Source: a virus. Taken from it: a stretch of 64,000 bases of DNA. Position 1 is the stretch's first letter. Every line of letters starts with the position of its first letter. The position numbers and the translations under genes were made by a program. The stretch spans positions 1-64,000 of IMG/VR virus record IMGVR_UViG_3300047557_002158; one strand, given 5' to 3'. Of this stretch, positions 27,184-36,859 are shown in pieces. The notes under the pieces are model-generated. The model was given only the letters and a program-made list of their open reading frames with translations, was not told the origin of the DNA and did not search any database.

Positions 27184-28317
27184 ATGGGAACACGAATTAC
27201 TGTTGCTTCCTCTCAACAAAATAAGTTCAATTACTCTGAAAGACTTGGGATTATCACAACCAATTCTTTCAGAGAGTTTAAAATACCCAACAATATACAA
27301 TTAGATTTTGGAAGATACACATTAAGTAGCAATAATTTGTCTATCGGTACAACAATAGTATTAGGTGGAAACTCAGTTGTTGCTAATGGAGGTTTTCTAG
27401 AAACATCATCCAATACTTCACTGACTTTACCTGGAGCATTTACAATTGAAGTTTGGTCTAGAGTTTCATCTTCACAATTTCAGCAAACCATTTTTGAATT
27501 GGGAACATTCAATAATGGAATTTTATATCGAGTGGGAACAGGTGGTAATGGTGTTTATATAAACGGTAGTTCTCCCACTGTAACAGTTCCGCAAAATTTT
27601 GGATTATGGAATCATTTGGCCATTTGTAGAGATGCCAGCAATAATCTTGCTATATTTTTCAATGGCAGCAGAGTTTCGATTGGTTCTTTTTCCGGATCAA
27701 TTAATTCAGCTGGTGATCCAATAAGAATTGGTGGTTCTCGGCACACATCTGGACAATTTTTTTATGGAAACATTTCTCAATGCAGAATTGTAAAAGGATC
27801 AACAGTATACGATCCATTACAAAATATAATTACTGTACCAACATCACCATTGACGGCTATTTCCAATACATCTGTTTTGTTGTGTCAAGCAGCTTCAACA
27901 TTAACTGATTTAGGTCCAAACAACTTGACAATTACAACCGGTGGAACAGCACCAATAGTTTCAAGTGACGATCCATTTCAAAATTCATTAAGCTCGGTTG
28001 GTAGAATTGTTGGTTTTGCAAACGGATATTTTGAATCAACTTCACACAATGCAAATACAATTTACACCAAATCAATAACAGAAAATGCTAGACTTTCAGT
28101 AAAAACAACAAGAACTGTATACACAAATGATTTGATACTAGATAAAAATATAGAGAGATTAACTGTTCAAACAAACATTGGAAGTGTGCCTTATAATTAT
28201 AGACAATTAGTTATTAATTCTGGTAATTACAATACAATACAAACCAGAAAAGCTGTGCCATCAAACATTACAATTGGTGGAGGTGGACCCTCAGGACCAA
28301 ATCAGATTTGGTTCTAA
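27184..28317 (+). CDS. tail protein with a LamG-like domain
   Basis: 377 residues. Residues ~65-225 contain a single LamG/concanavalin-like domain: FLETSSNTSLTLPGAFTIEVW, LWNHLAICRDASNNLAIFFNG, GNISQCRIVKGSTVY, then the SPLTAISNTSVLLCQ linker. It is clearly related to the six domains of the giant protein at 16160. The C-terminal ~100 residues are distinct. It begins 1 nt after the preceding stop. Confidence 0.76.
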   Translation: MGTRITVASSQQNKFNYSERLGIITTNSFREFKIPNNIQLDFGRYTLSSNNLSIGTTIVLGGNSVVANGGFLETSSNTSLTLPGAFTIEVWSRVSSSQFQQTIFELGTFNNGILYRVGTGGNGVYINGSSPTVTVPQNFGLWNHLAICRDASNNLAIFFNGSRVSIGSFSGSINSAGDPIRIGGSRHTSGQFFYGNISQCRIVKGSTVYDPLQNIITVPTSPLTAISNTSVLLCQAASTLTDLGPNNLTITTGGTAPIVSSDDPFQNSLSSVGRIVGFANGYFESTSHNANTIYTKSITENARLSVKTTRTVYTNDLILDKNIERLTVQTNIGSVPYNYRQLVINSGNYNTIQTRKAVPSNITIGGGGPSGPNQIWF

Positions 28318-28318
28318 A

Positions 28319-28326
28319 ACTAAATA
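28319..28326 (+). promoter_or_regulatory. putative late promoter (ACTAAATA)
   Basis: ACTAAATA two bases after the stop of the LamG protein and 25 bp before gene 13. Two mismatches to TATAAATA, but placed at the junction between the fibre and neck/head modules. Confidence 0.35.
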
Positions 28327-28351
28327 ATCCAACATACTAAAAGAATTTAAA

Positions 28352-29125
28352 ATGTCCACAATAACAACAAGAACAGCTTTCAAAGAATATTGCCTAAGAA
28401 GACTAGGTTTTCCAGTCATTGAAATCAATGTTGATGATGATCAAGTGGAAGATCGTATCGATGATGCTTTGCAATATTGGCAAGATTATCACTTTGATGG
28501 ATTACAAAAAGTTTTTTACATCAAACAACTTGATCAAAACGACATTAATAATCGATATCTTGATATATCTCAGGCAAGAGATTCTTCAAACAACGCACTA
28601 GAAATTACTGGTATAACCAGAATATTTCCTTTGTATGATTCTTCTGCTCAGGTCAATATGTTTGATTTGAGATATCAATTGCGTCTTAATGAATTGTATG
28701 ATTTTACCTCGGCATCATACATAAATTATACATTGACTATGCAGCATTTGCGTTCTTTGGAATTATTGTTTACTGGTGAAGTACCAATTCGTTTTCAAAG
28801 ACACATGCAAAGATTATACATTGATTGGGCATGGGGTAGTTCACAGGCTCCAGTAGGCACAACTGTAATTGCCGAGTGTTATGCGGTTATTGATCCTACG
28901 GCCTATGGTAAAGTATGGGAAGATCGTTGGTTGAAACAATACGCAACAGCTTTAATCAAAAGATCATGGGGAAATAACTTGAAAAAGTTTTCAGACATAC
29001 AATTACCTGGTGGCGTAAAGTTGAACGGCGACAAGATTTATATGGAAGCCGAAACAGAAATAAAGGCACTTGAAGAAGATATGGAAAAAAATTACGGCGG
29101 CGTTCTAGAATTTTTCATGAACTAA
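28352..29125 (+). CDS. 13: T4 gp13-like neck (head completion) protein
   Basis: 257 residues. The N-terminus (TRTAFKEYCLRRLGFPVIEINVDDDQVEDRIDDALQYW, given in part) and the WEDRWLKQYATALIKRSWG segment are characteristic of gp13 in T4-like phages. gp13 and gp14 form the neck that closes the filled head and receives the tail. Gene order 13, 14, 15, 16, 17 downstream supports the call. The stop is followed one base later by the ATG of an inserted homing endonuclease. Confidence 0.88.
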   Translation: MSTITTRTAFKEYCLRRLGFPVIEINVDDDQVEDRIDDALQYWQDYHFDGLQKVFYIKQLDQNDINNRYLDISQARDSSNNALEITGITRIFPLYDSSAQVNMFDLRYQLRLNELYDFTSASYINYTLTMQHLRSLELLFTGEVPIRFQRHMQRLYIDWAWGSSQAPVGTTVIAECYAVIDPTAYGKVWEDRWLKQYATALIKRSWGNNLKKFSDIQLPGGVKLNGDKIYMEAETEIKALEEDMEKNYGGVLEFFMN

Positions 29126-29126
29126 T

Positions 29127-29684
29127 ATGAAACACAAACATCATATAATTCCAAAACACATGGGGGGAACAGATGATCCTTCGAATTTAATTGAGCTCAC
29201 TGTTGAAGAACATGCCGAAGCTCACCGTCTTCTATGGGAAAAATATGGTAATTGGCAAGATAATGTTGCTTGGAAAGCTTTAAGTGGACATATTGGTAAA
29301 GAAGATATTATTCACATGATTCATAAGAATATGAATAAAGGCAGAATACCTTCATTGGAAACCAGAGAAAAAATGGCGATTGCTAAAAGAGGAAAAAAAA
29401 TATCCAAAGAACACGCAGAAGCCTTACATAATGGTAGAAAAAATTCAAAAAATAGTGAAGAACATTTAAAAATATTATCAAATGTGAACAAAGGCAAAAA
29501 AATATCCGAAGAACAAATAAAAAAATCAATTGAAACAAGAAGAAAAAATAATGATACTTCTAAAATCTCAAGTATAGCCGGAAAAGCAAGCGCTGAAAAA
29601 TATAAAAATGATCCTATCCGTCAACAAGCACACTCACAAAGAATGAAAAAATGGTGGGATGAAAGAAGAAAGGTAGGAACCTAA
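29127..29684 (+). CDS. free-standing HNH homing endonuclease with NUMOD3-like repeats
   Basis: 185 residues. The start (HHIIPKHMGGTDDPSNLIEL, then VEEHAEAH) is an HNH nuclease core with the His-His, Asn and terminal His ligands. The C-terminal half has NUMOD3-like DNA-binding repeats (TREKMAIAKRGKKIS, EEQIKKSIETRRKN), each suited to minor-groove contact. The protein is very basic. It interrupts the conserved neighbourhood of genes 13 and 14, as mobile endonucleases do in T4-like genomes. Confidence 0.88.
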   Translation: MKHKHHIIPKHMGGTDDPSNLIELTVEEHAEAHRLLWEKYGNWQDNVAWKALSGHIGKEDIIHMIHKNMNKGRIPSLETREKMAIAKRGKKISKEHAEALHNGRKNSKNSEEHLKILSNVNKGKKISEEQIKKSIETRRKNNDTSKISSIAGKASAEKYKNDPIRQQAHSQRMKKWWDERRKVGT

Positions 29685-29697
29685 AATTGCGACCTCG

Positions 29698-30570
29698 GTG
29701 TATTTTAATAACTACAACTCCACCGCAGAACAAAGAGTTGTTGAGGATCTGATTGTTGAATCAATCAAGATCATGGGTACTGATGCATACTATCTGCCTA
29801 ATGATAATGATCTGGCAAGAGACATTCTTTTTGGTGAAGATCCGGTTAAGAAATTCAAATCAGCATTTCCTGTTGAATTTTATTTGTCTACCGCACTTGA
29901 ATATACTGGTGAAAGAGAATTCTTTTCAAAGTTTGGTCTGGAAATAAAGAACAATGTAAATGTAATTATTTCCAAAAGATCGTTTTCACAAAGAGTTCCA
30001 CAAAATATATTTACAAGACCACGCGAAGGGGATTTGATATATGTTCCTTTTCTAAACGGAACTGGAGAATTATATGAGATTAAGTTCGTTGATCAAACAA
30101 AAGACTTCTTTACTTTAGGAAGAAAAATACCATTTTTCTACGAATTGCAATTGGAGAAATTCAAATACTCTCAAGAAATTATCGATACTGGTGTTGAAGA
30201 TATTGATGATGCTGTAACACAATCAGCATACACAATCGATTTAAATGTTGCGAACAATGGCACAGGACAATATGTTTCTAAAGAAATTGTGTTTCAATCT
30301 ACAGATCAAACACAAAATAATGCAACAGCTATTGGTATTGTTCAAGAATGGAATAAAACAAACAATGTACTTTCAATTACCAATATCACAGGTGAGTTTG
30401 ATGACAACGTTATAATTATTGGTGCTTCAAGTAATGCAAGATACACATTGACTACATATGATCCATTGAAGGATTCTTCCAGAAATTCAACATATGATAA
30501 TCAATATATCGATAATCAAGCAAATAGTATTATTGATATTTCAGAAATTAATCCTTTTGGATCACTATAA
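29698..30570 (+). CDS. 14: T4 gp14-like neck protein
   Basis: 290 residues from a GTG at 29698, but that codon has no ribosome site. Reading four codons upstream gives ATT GCG ACC TCG GTG, and the ATT at 29686 has AGGTAGGA at a good distance. The natural product may therefore begin M-A-T-S-V-Y-F-N with an ATT start. The sequence fits the gp14 family, with EDLIVESIKIMGTDAYYLP near the start and FTRPREGDLIYVPFLNGTGELYE in part mid-protein. gp14 works with gp13 in head completion. The stop overlaps gene 15. Confidence 0.85.
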   Translation: MYFNNYNSTAEQRVVEDLIVESIKIMGTDAYYLPNDNDLARDILFGEDPVKKFKSAFPVEFYLSTALEYTGEREFFSKFGLEIKNNVNVIISKRSFSQRVPQNIFTRPREGDLIYVPFLNGTGELYEIKFVDQTKDFFTLGRKIPFFYELQLEKFKYSQEIIDTGVEDIDDAVTQSAYTIDLNVANNGTGQYVSKEIVFQSTDQTQNNATAIGIVQEWNKTNNVLSITNITGEFDDNVIIIGASSNARYTLTTYDPLKDSSRNSTYDNQYIDNQANSIIDISEINPFGSL

Positions 30571-31595
30571 TGTCAGTACCAGTATACAATCGGATCATCA
30601 GAAAACTAATTATCGGATTTGGTAATCTGTTCGATAATATAACTTTGGTTAGATACAATCCAGATAACACAGAGTCTGAGCGTGTCTTGGTGCCCATTGC
30701 ATACGCACCAAAAGAAAGATATGTATTAAGATTAGAAGATGATTCTAATTTAGATAAAAAAGTTCAAATAGCATTGCCTAGAATGTCATTTGAAATGACT
30801 GCAATGGATTATGATACATCCAGAAAATTAAATACAAATACAAAGAACTTTGCACAAACGGCATCTGGATTATTATCGCAATATAATCCGGTACCATACA
30901 ATTTTGATTTCAATCTATATCTTTACACCAGAAATATTGAAGATGCACATCAAATAATTGAACATATTATACCATTCTTCACACCAGATTATACAATTAA
31001 ATTGAATCTGATACCTGAGATGAATGCTATTCGTGAAATACCAATCATACTAAACAAAGCCAGTCACGAAATAATTTATGAAGGTCCTAGAGAACAAGAA
31101 ACCAGAATGATTATCTGGACTTTGAGTTTTACAGTCAAAGGTTTTATTTTTGGTAAACAATCTTCAGCTAATATAATTAAGCATTCAATAACTTCATTAT
31201 ACAATTTAAATTCTACAAATGATGTTATTTCATTTACATTGAATCCAGCAACAGGTTCTGGTGTCTATGGTGTGGGAGATACAGTATATCAAGGATATTC
31301 GTTTGGAACGGCAACAGCAACCGCAACTGTTGTGGAGTGGATAAAATCATTAAATATTTTAAAACTCACCGATATTAAAGGTGACTTCACTTCTTCGACA
31401 CCAATTATTTCATTGCAAACAAATGCAAGTTATAGCTATACCGCATATAGTCCAGAACCATTCAAGTATGCACAAATTGATGTTGCTGCTGTAACGTTCG
31501 ATAGTACTATATATACTATGGATAACACAACTGGTGATATTAGAATGAGTTTAAACGCGAACAGTTATTCAACATTAGTAAGAGAGAACATCTAA
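30570..31595 (+). CDS. 15: T4 gp15-like tail sheath stabiliser/completion protein
   Basis: 341 residues. The first ~230 residues match the gp15 plan: PVYNRIIRKLIIGFGNLFDN, then VPIAYAPKERYVLR, then RMSFEMTAMDYD and YNFDFNLYLYTRN. The C-terminal ~100 residues (GVYGVGDTVYQG through TDIKGDFTSST) form an extra beta domain. It resembles the C-terminal part of the gp14 product here (NVLSITNITGEFD), so the two neck/tail proteins seem to share an added module. gp15 caps the tail and connects it to the head. Confidence 0.85.
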   Translation: MSVPVYNRIIRKLIIGFGNLFDNITLVRYNPDNTESERVLVPIAYAPKERYVLRLEDDSNLDKKVQIALPRMSFEMTAMDYDTSRKLNTNTKNFAQTASGLLSQYNPVPYNFDFNLYLYTRNIEDAHQIIEHIIPFFTPDYTIKLNLIPEMNAIREIPIILNKASHEIIYEGPREQETRMIIWTLSFTVKGFIFGKQSSANIIKHSITSLYNLNSTNDVISFTLNPATGSGVYGVGDTVYQGYSFGTATATATVVEWIKSLNILKLTDIKGDFTSSTPIISLQTNASYSYTAYSPEPFKYAQIDVAAVTFDSTIYTMDNTTGDIRMSLNANSYSTLVRENI

Positions 31596-31596
31596 A

Positions 31597-32439
31597 ATGG
31601 CACAAGAAACAATCAATATTGGATCAACTCCTAATGATGGCACAGGTGACTCATTAAGAGTCGCTGGTCAAAAAATAAACAATAATTTTACACAATTATT
31701 TAATGTATCACCAACAAATGATACTTTAGCTAGAATGAGAGCTAATGCTGCTTTTGATGCAGCCAATACAAAAGTTTCAAAAGCTGGTGACACAATAACA
31801 GGTGAAATATTTTTTATTAATAATGCCAACAATACAACACAAAACACAAAAATAGGAAATATTTTTGATTCCACTGGCATAGATGTTTATGCTGAAGGAC
31901 AAAATGAATTTGCTCAATTAAATTGGTCCAATTCAAATTTTATGATTGTCGATAGTCAGGGTGTTACTGCTGTGACAGCAAATTCATCTACAGAATTAAA
32001 AGATCAACCTGATTTACTTGCGTATATAGTTAGAATAAACAACAATAACTGGTCATTTAATAGTAATGGTGTAATTACCCTTTTTAATGCGTCTACGGGA
32101 AATTCAGCAATTTTTGCGCCTGGATATAGAAATACAATATTGATAGATTCCACTCGTTATGATGCATCAAATACAGATGATATTATTTTTTGCGATCCTA
32201 ATGCCGCCGGTGCAAACATTGTTGTTAATCTTTCTGCGAATGTTGGTATTGGTAAATCTTTTACTATAAAAAATATAAATCCTGGAGGACATAGTGTTAA
32301 TGTAACTGGAACACAACGTCCGTTTCCTTACATAGAAGATCCTGCAACTGGTCAGTTTGAAACTAGAATTATTATATCAAACACAGGAGAAACACGCACT
32401 TGGGTATTTAATTCTGGAGTTTATAGATACATCGGTTAA
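31597..32439 (+). CDS. fibre-like virion protein
   Basis: 280 residues. INIGSTPNDGTGDSLRVAGQKINNNFTQLF (cited in part) is a widespread N-terminal motif of phage fibre and whisker-like proteins. It is followed by RANAAFDAANT, as in the long fibre at 11125. The C-terminal half is beta-rich (DDIIFCDPNAAGANIVVNLS). Its place between gp15 and the small terminase suggests a neck fibre or whisker, but no clear link to T4 fibritin is visible. Confidence 0.7.
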   Translation: MAQETINIGSTPNDGTGDSLRVAGQKINNNFTQLFNVSPTNDTLARMRANAAFDAANTKVSKAGDTITGEIFFINNANNTTQNTKIGNIFDSTGIDVYAEGQNEFAQLNWSNSNFMIVDSQGVTAVTANSSTELKDQPDLLAYIVRINNNNWSFNSNGVITLFNASTGNSAIFAPGYRNTILIDSTRYDASNTDDIIFCDPNAAGANIVVNLSANVGIGKSFTIKNINPGGHSVNVTGTQRPFPYIEDPATGQFETRIIISNTGETRTWVFNSGVYRYIG

Positions 32440-32441
32440 AA

Positions 32442-32858
32442 ATGAATACATTTGATAAAAACATGGAAAAAATATTCGATGTTACACCCGTCGAGCAAAA
32501 AAAATTTGAATTGACAAAATCAAAAGAATCAAATGAAAATCTTGATTTAAAACAAGATTTGAATGATGCTTATCAACAGTCAAAAGAAAATCTTCAAGAC
32601 CTTATAGATCAAGGCAAAGAAGCAATGGATGAAATTCTTGAGATTGCAAAAGCAGGTCAACATCCTAGAGCATTTGAGGTTTACGGAACTCTACTAAAAA
32701 ATGTTGTAGAAGCAAACCGAGAACTACTGTCAATTCAAAAACAAATGAGAGATATTGAGGGTAAGAAAAAAGAAGGCGATACAAAAATTGACAAAGCCAT
32801 TTTTGTAGGATCCACGGCTGAATTGAACAAGTTACTCAAAGGTAATGATGGAAGCTAA
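32442..32858 (+). CDS. 16: terminase small subunit (gp16-like)
   Basis: 138 residues, highly charged and helical. The central ALARK-like part (DEILEIAKAGQHPRAFEVYG, then KNVVEANRELLSIQKQMRDI) is typical of gp16 of T4-like phages. gp16 forms the ring that recognises DNA and stimulates the gp17 motor. The 3' end overlaps gene 17 by 14 nt, which supports the pairing. Confidence 0.88.
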   Translation: MNTFDKNMEKIFDVTPVEQKKFELTKSKESNENLDLKQDLNDAYQQSKENLQDLIDQGKEAMDEILEIAKAGQHPRAFEVYGTLLKNVVEANRELLSIQKQMRDIEGKKKEGDTKIDKAIFVGSTAELNKLLKGNDGS

Positions 32859-34524
32859 AGACAGTTACAGAGATAATCCGCTTCTGAAAAAAGCCGGCGT
32901 TAAAATCGAATACACTCAAGAACAAGTTGATGAGTATATAAAATGTGCAAAAGATCCAGTTTATTTTGCAGAAAATTATATTAAGATTGTTAACGTTGAT
33001 CAAGGCTTAATGAAGTTTAAAATGTGGCCATTTCAAAAAGAAATGATCCGCGTTTATCACAAGAATCGATTCTCCATCACCAAATGCCCTCGTCAGGTTG
33101 GTAAAACCACAACTTCTGTTGCATATCTTTTGTGGTTAACATTATTTTCAGACACACAAAATGTCGCAGTTTTGGCTAACAAAGGTTCTTTAGCCAGAGA
33201 CATTCTTGCAAAATACCAGTTAGCTTATGAAAATTTACCCATGTTTTTACAACAAGGTGTGATGGTTTGGAACAAGGGTAATGTTGAACTAGAAAACGGA
33301 TCTAAAATTATTGCTGCTTCAACATCTAGTTCTGCAATTCGTGGTGGTGCTTTTAACTGTGTATTCTTGGACGAATTCGCATTCGTGCCAAACAACATTG
33401 CTGAGGAATTCTTCAACTCTGTTTACCCCGTAATTTCTTCAGGTAAAACAACCAAAATTATTATTGTTTCCACTCCAAATGGCATGAATCTATTTTACAA
33501 ATTATGGATGGATGCAATCAATAAGAAAAACAATTACAAAACATTTGAAATACATTGGTCTATGGTGCCAGGACGCGATGAAGCCTGGAAAGAAGAAACA
33601 ATTAGAAATACATCCGAACGACAATTCAGACAAGAATTTGAAACAGAATTCTTGGGTTCATCAAATACTCTGATTTCTGGTTATAAATTACAGTCATTGG
33701 TCTATCGTGATCCAATGGCAACACATGAATTACTCAAAATATATGAAATGCCAGTTAAGGAATCTGATGGTGCAAAGTCGGATCATCTGTATTGTATATG
33801 TGTCGATGTATCTGAAGGTAAAAACCTAGACAGTTCTGCATTTCAAGTCATAGATATTTCTCAAACTCCATATAAACAAGTTGCGGCATACGCAAGTTCA
33901 TCGATAACTCCTATATTATTTCCGACCGTTATCTATAATGCGGCAAGAATGTACAATGATGCGTATGTTTTGGTAGAAATTAATAACAATCCACAGGTTG
34001 CAGACTCTTTACATGCAGATTTCGAATACGAAAACTTGTGGAAAATTTATACAGGCAATAAAAAACCACAACAATTAAGTGCTGGTTTTGCTCGTGGTGT
34101 ACAGATGGGTTTGAAAATGTCACCTCAAGTTAAAGCTATTGGCTGTTCAAACCTGAAAACATTAATTGAAGGTGACAAACTGGAAATATGCGATTTTGAT
34201 ACTTATTCAGAACTGACAACATTTGAACAACAAAAAAATTCATTCAAAGCCGCGGAAGGCGCGAATGATGATCTTGTAATGTGTTTGGTTATGTTTGCGT
34301 GGGTTTCTACACAACAATACTTTAAAGAAATCGTCAACCACGACATACGCAAGCAAATACAATTGGAAAAAATGAATCAAATTGAAGAAGATGTTCTTCC
34401 TGCTCCAATTATGGATGACGGTTTGCAACATGATTTTGAAATAACTGGCGGAGATATATGGGAAGTTGCAAACGGAGGAGATGTTTACTCAGGTTTTATC
34501 AAGAAGATGACAGAAAGATTATAA
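32845..34524 (+). CDS. 17: terminase large subunit (gp17-like packaging motor)
   Basis: 559 residues. The ATPase part has Walker A RQVGKTTTS (about 82-90) and Walker B CVFLDEF (about 172-178), with the STPNG coupling motif after it. The nuclease part shows the first Asp in CVDVSEGKNLDSS (about 319) and the acidic NDDLV near 473. The length is close to T4 gp17. It drives ATP-dependent DNA packaging through the portal and cuts the concatemer. Domain order and neighbours are as in T4. Confidence 0.95.
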   Translation: MMEAKDSYRDNPLLKKAGVKIEYTQEQVDEYIKCAKDPVYFAENYIKIVNVDQGLMKFKMWPFQKEMIRVYHKNRFSITKCPRQVGKTTTSVAYLLWLTLFSDTQNVAVLANKGSLARDILAKYQLAYENLPMFLQQGVMVWNKGNVELENGSKIIAASTSSSAIRGGAFNCVFLDEFAFVPNNIAEEFFNSVYPVISSGKTTKIIIVSTPNGMNLFYKLWMDAINKKNNYKTFEIHWSMVPGRDEAWKEETIRNTSERQFRQEFETEFLGSSNTLISGYKLQSLVYRDPMATHELLKIYEMPVKESDGAKSDHLYCICVDVSEGKNLDSSAFQVIDISQTPYKQVAAYASSSITPILFPTVIYNAARMYNDAYVLVEINNNPQVADSLHADFEYENLWKIYTGNKKPQQLSAGFARGVQMGLKMSPQVKAIGCSNLKTLIEGDKLEICDFDTYSELTTFEQQKNSFKAAEGANDDLVMCLVMFAWVSTQQYFKEIVNHDIRKQIQLEKMNQIEEDVLPAPIMDDGLQHDFEITGGDIWEVANGGDVYSGFIKKMTERL

Positions 34525-34535
34525 AACCTACCTTA

Positions 34536-34543
34536 CATAAATA
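34536..34543 (+). promoter_or_regulatory. putative late promoter for the sheath gene (CATAAATA)
   Basis: CATAAATA in the 74-bp gap upstream of gene 18, 56 bp before its ATG, leaving room for a leader with AAGGAG. One mismatch to the T4 late element. Confidence 0.6.
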
Positions 34544-34598
34544 TTCTTTATGGTACACTAACTGCCAAAAGAACACATAATAATTCAAGGAGAAAAAA

Positions 34599-36284
34599 AT
34601 GGCATTTCAAATCTCTCCAGGCGTACAAGTTTCTGAAGTTGATCTAACAACCGTAATTCCTTCAGTTCTTACCACGGCCGGTGCATTTGTTGGAACATTT
34701 AAATGGGGTCCAGCAGATAAGATAAAATTAATCGACAACGAAATTAATTTGGTAAAAACTTTCGGCAAACCAGATACAACTTCAGCAGTGTCTTTCTTTA
34801 CTGCTGCAAACTTTTTGGCTTACGGAAACAATTTAAGCCTAGTTCGTGCTGTTGGATCTTCTGCTATGAATGCATCTGCAAACACAGCAGTTCTAATTAA
34901 AAACGAAGATATATTTCAAGCGTCATATCTAAACACAAATAACGCAAACACATATGGTGGATTCGTTGCAAGATATCCAGGTACATTAGGAAACGCAATT
35001 AAAGTTTCAGTGTGTGCAAATTCCGCAACATATTCAACTTGGACATACAAATCGTACTTTCCTTCTGCACCAGGAACATCCGACTACGCAAGTTCCGTTG
35101 GTGGTTCAAATGACGAAATGCATATTATTGTTATTGATGATACAGGTGAAATTTCAGGTTCGGCTGGATCAGTTTTAGAAACTTTTGCATTCGTTTCTAA
35201 AGCGTCCGATGCGGCAGTAAATGGACAATCTAATTATTACAAACAAGTGATTTTTGATCAATCAAGTTTTGTTTTTGCAACAAGTCCTGTTGATTACACG
35301 AATACAAATTCAACTTGGGATCAAACCGCAGCAGGCACATCATTTGCAAGACCCGCAACAATCGTTACATTGTCATTATCTGGAGGAGTTGATAGTTCTC
35401 CTTCTGCGTCCAATGTGCAAAGTGGATTCGACTTATTTGCAAACAAAGATTCAACAGACATTTCTCTTGTTTTGACTGGTGATTCTTCTGTTGCAACACA
35501 ACAATATGTCATAGATAACATTGTAAATTCTCGTAAGGATTGCGTGGCTTTTGTTTCACCTAGATATTCTGATGTTGTTAATCAAGCAGGAAGTGAAACC
35601 ACAAACATTCAATCTTGGTTGACAAGTTTGGGTAGATCATCTTCATATGTCGTTGCAGACTCTGGATGGAAATACCAGTTTGACAAATACAACAATGTCT
35701 ATCGTTGGATACCACTAAATGCAGACATTGCTGGATTGTGTGTCTTTACAGATTCTATTCGTGACCCTTGGTTCTCTCCTGCTGGATTGAGCCGTGGTGC
35801 AATTAAAAATTCAATTAAATTGGCATGGAATCCTAGCAAAACTTTCCGTGATACATTGTATGCAGCTGGCGTAAATCCAGTTGTATCTTTCCCTGGTCAA
35901 GGAACAGTTCTGTTTGGAGATAAAACACTACAATCTAAACCATCTGCATTTGATCGTATTAATGTGCGTAGATTGTTTATCACATTGGAGAAAGCAATTT
36001 CTCAAGCTGCTCAATTCTCATTGTTTGAATTGAATGATGAGTTTACTCGCGCTCAGTTTGTATCATTAATTACTCCATTCTTGCGTGATGTACAAGGACG
36101 CCGTGGTATTGTAGATTTCAAAGTTGTTTGTGACACCACAAATAACACACCACAAGTTATTGATGGTAATCAATTTGTTGGTGATATCTACATTAAGCCT
36201 GCTCGTTCAATCAACTATATTCAATTGAATTTTGTTGCTGTTGCAACTGGTGTTGACTTCAACACAATCGTTGGTGCAGCGTAA
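34599..36284 (+). CDS. 18: tail sheath protein (gp18-like)
   Basis: 561 residues. The N-terminus QISPGVQVSEVDLTTVIP and the C-terminal RRLFITLEKAISQAAQFSLFELND region are hallmarks of contractile sheath subunits. RINVRRL and NYIQLNFVAVATGVDF mark the conserved end that interlinks subunits. It polymerises around the tube and contracts on infection. A strong AAGGAG ribosome site and a late element precede it, consistent with very high expression. Confidence 0.95.
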   Translation: MAFQISPGVQVSEVDLTTVIPSVLTTAGAFVGTFKWGPADKIKLIDNEINLVKTFGKPDTTSAVSFFTAANFLAYGNNLSLVRAVGSSAMNASANTAVLIKNEDIFQASYLNTNNANTYGGFVARYPGTLGNAIKVSVCANSATYSTWTYKSYFPSAPGTSDYASSVGGSNDEMHIIVIDDTGEISGSAGSVLETFAFVSKASDAAVNGQSNYYKQVIFDQSSFVFATSPVDYTNTNSTWDQTAAGTSFARPATIVTLSLSGGVDSSPSASNVQSGFDLFANKDSTDISLVLTGDSSVATQQYVIDNIVNSRKDCVAFVSPRYSDVVNQAGSETTNIQSWLTSLGRSSSYVVADSGWKYQFDKYNNVYRWIPLNADIAGLCVFTDSIRDPWFSPAGLSRGAIKNSIKLAWNPSKTFRDTLYAAGVNPVVSFPGQGTVLFGDKTLQSKPSAFDRINVRRLFITLEKAISQAAQFSLFELNDEFTRAQFVSLITPFLRDVQGRRGIVDFKVVCDTTNNTPQVIDGNQFVGDIYIKPARSINYIQLNFVAVATGVDFNTIVGAA

Positions 36285-36290
36285 TAAATA
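36283..36290 (+). promoter_or_regulatory. putative late promoter for the tube gene (AATAAATA)
   Basis: AATAAATA overlaps the end of gene 18 and is 21 bp before the gene 19 ATG. It would give extra tube transcripts. Confidence 0.45.
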
Positions 36291-36311
36291 AAACGATAAC
36301 AGGAGAAAACA

Positions 36312-36854
36312 ATGGCATTCAATGTAGCAGAATTTAGAGCAAACATGATTGGGGACGGAGCCCGTCCTAATCTGTTCTCTGTATCATTAACATTTCCTTC
36401 GATAGCTCAGAATGGAATTGCAGCTTCTCAGAAGACAACCTTTATGGCTAAAGCTGCACAACTACCTGGTTCTACTGTTGGTAATGTACCAGTTTTTTAT
36501 TTTGGTCGTGAACTAAAGGTTGCAGGTAACAGAAGTTTTCCTGATTGGACAATTACCGTTATCAACGATGAAGACTTCTTGATTCGTAATTCCATGGAAA
36601 CATGGTTGAACGCAATCAACGGACACTCAAGCAATCTTCGTAGTCCTGCGGCTAGAAATGTAAATGGTTATTCAGTTGACGCTCGGGTAACTCAATTCGG
36701 TAAAACTGGAGAAGAATTGAAAACGTACAGATTTGTTGGTATGTTTCCATTAGATGTTTCTCCAATCGATTTGGACTGGGGTTCAAATGATACGATTGAA
36801 GAATATGCAATCACTTTTGCTTACCAATGGTGGGAAGCAGAGACAACTACTTGA
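36312..36854 (+). CDS. 19: tail tube protein (gp19-like)
   Basis: 180 residues. FNVAEFRANMIGDGARPNLF (cited in part), KAAQLPGSTVGNVPVFYFGRELKVAGNR and DWTITVINDEDF follow the gp19 tube fold pattern, shared with Hcp and other tube proteins. The length agrees with T4 gp19 (163). It forms the hexameric rings inside the sheath. AGGAGA precedes the ATG, and a GC-rich hairpin follows the stop. Confidence 0.93.
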   Translation: MAFNVAEFRANMIGDGARPNLFSVSLTFPSIAQNGIAASQKTTFMAKAAQLPGSTVGNVPVFYFGRELKVAGNRSFPDWTITVINDEDFLIRNSMETWLNAINGHSSNLRSPAARNVNGYSVDARVTQFGKTGEELKTYRFVGMFPLDVSPIDLDWGSNDTIEEYAITFAYQWWEAETTT

Positions 36855-36859
36855 TGAAT

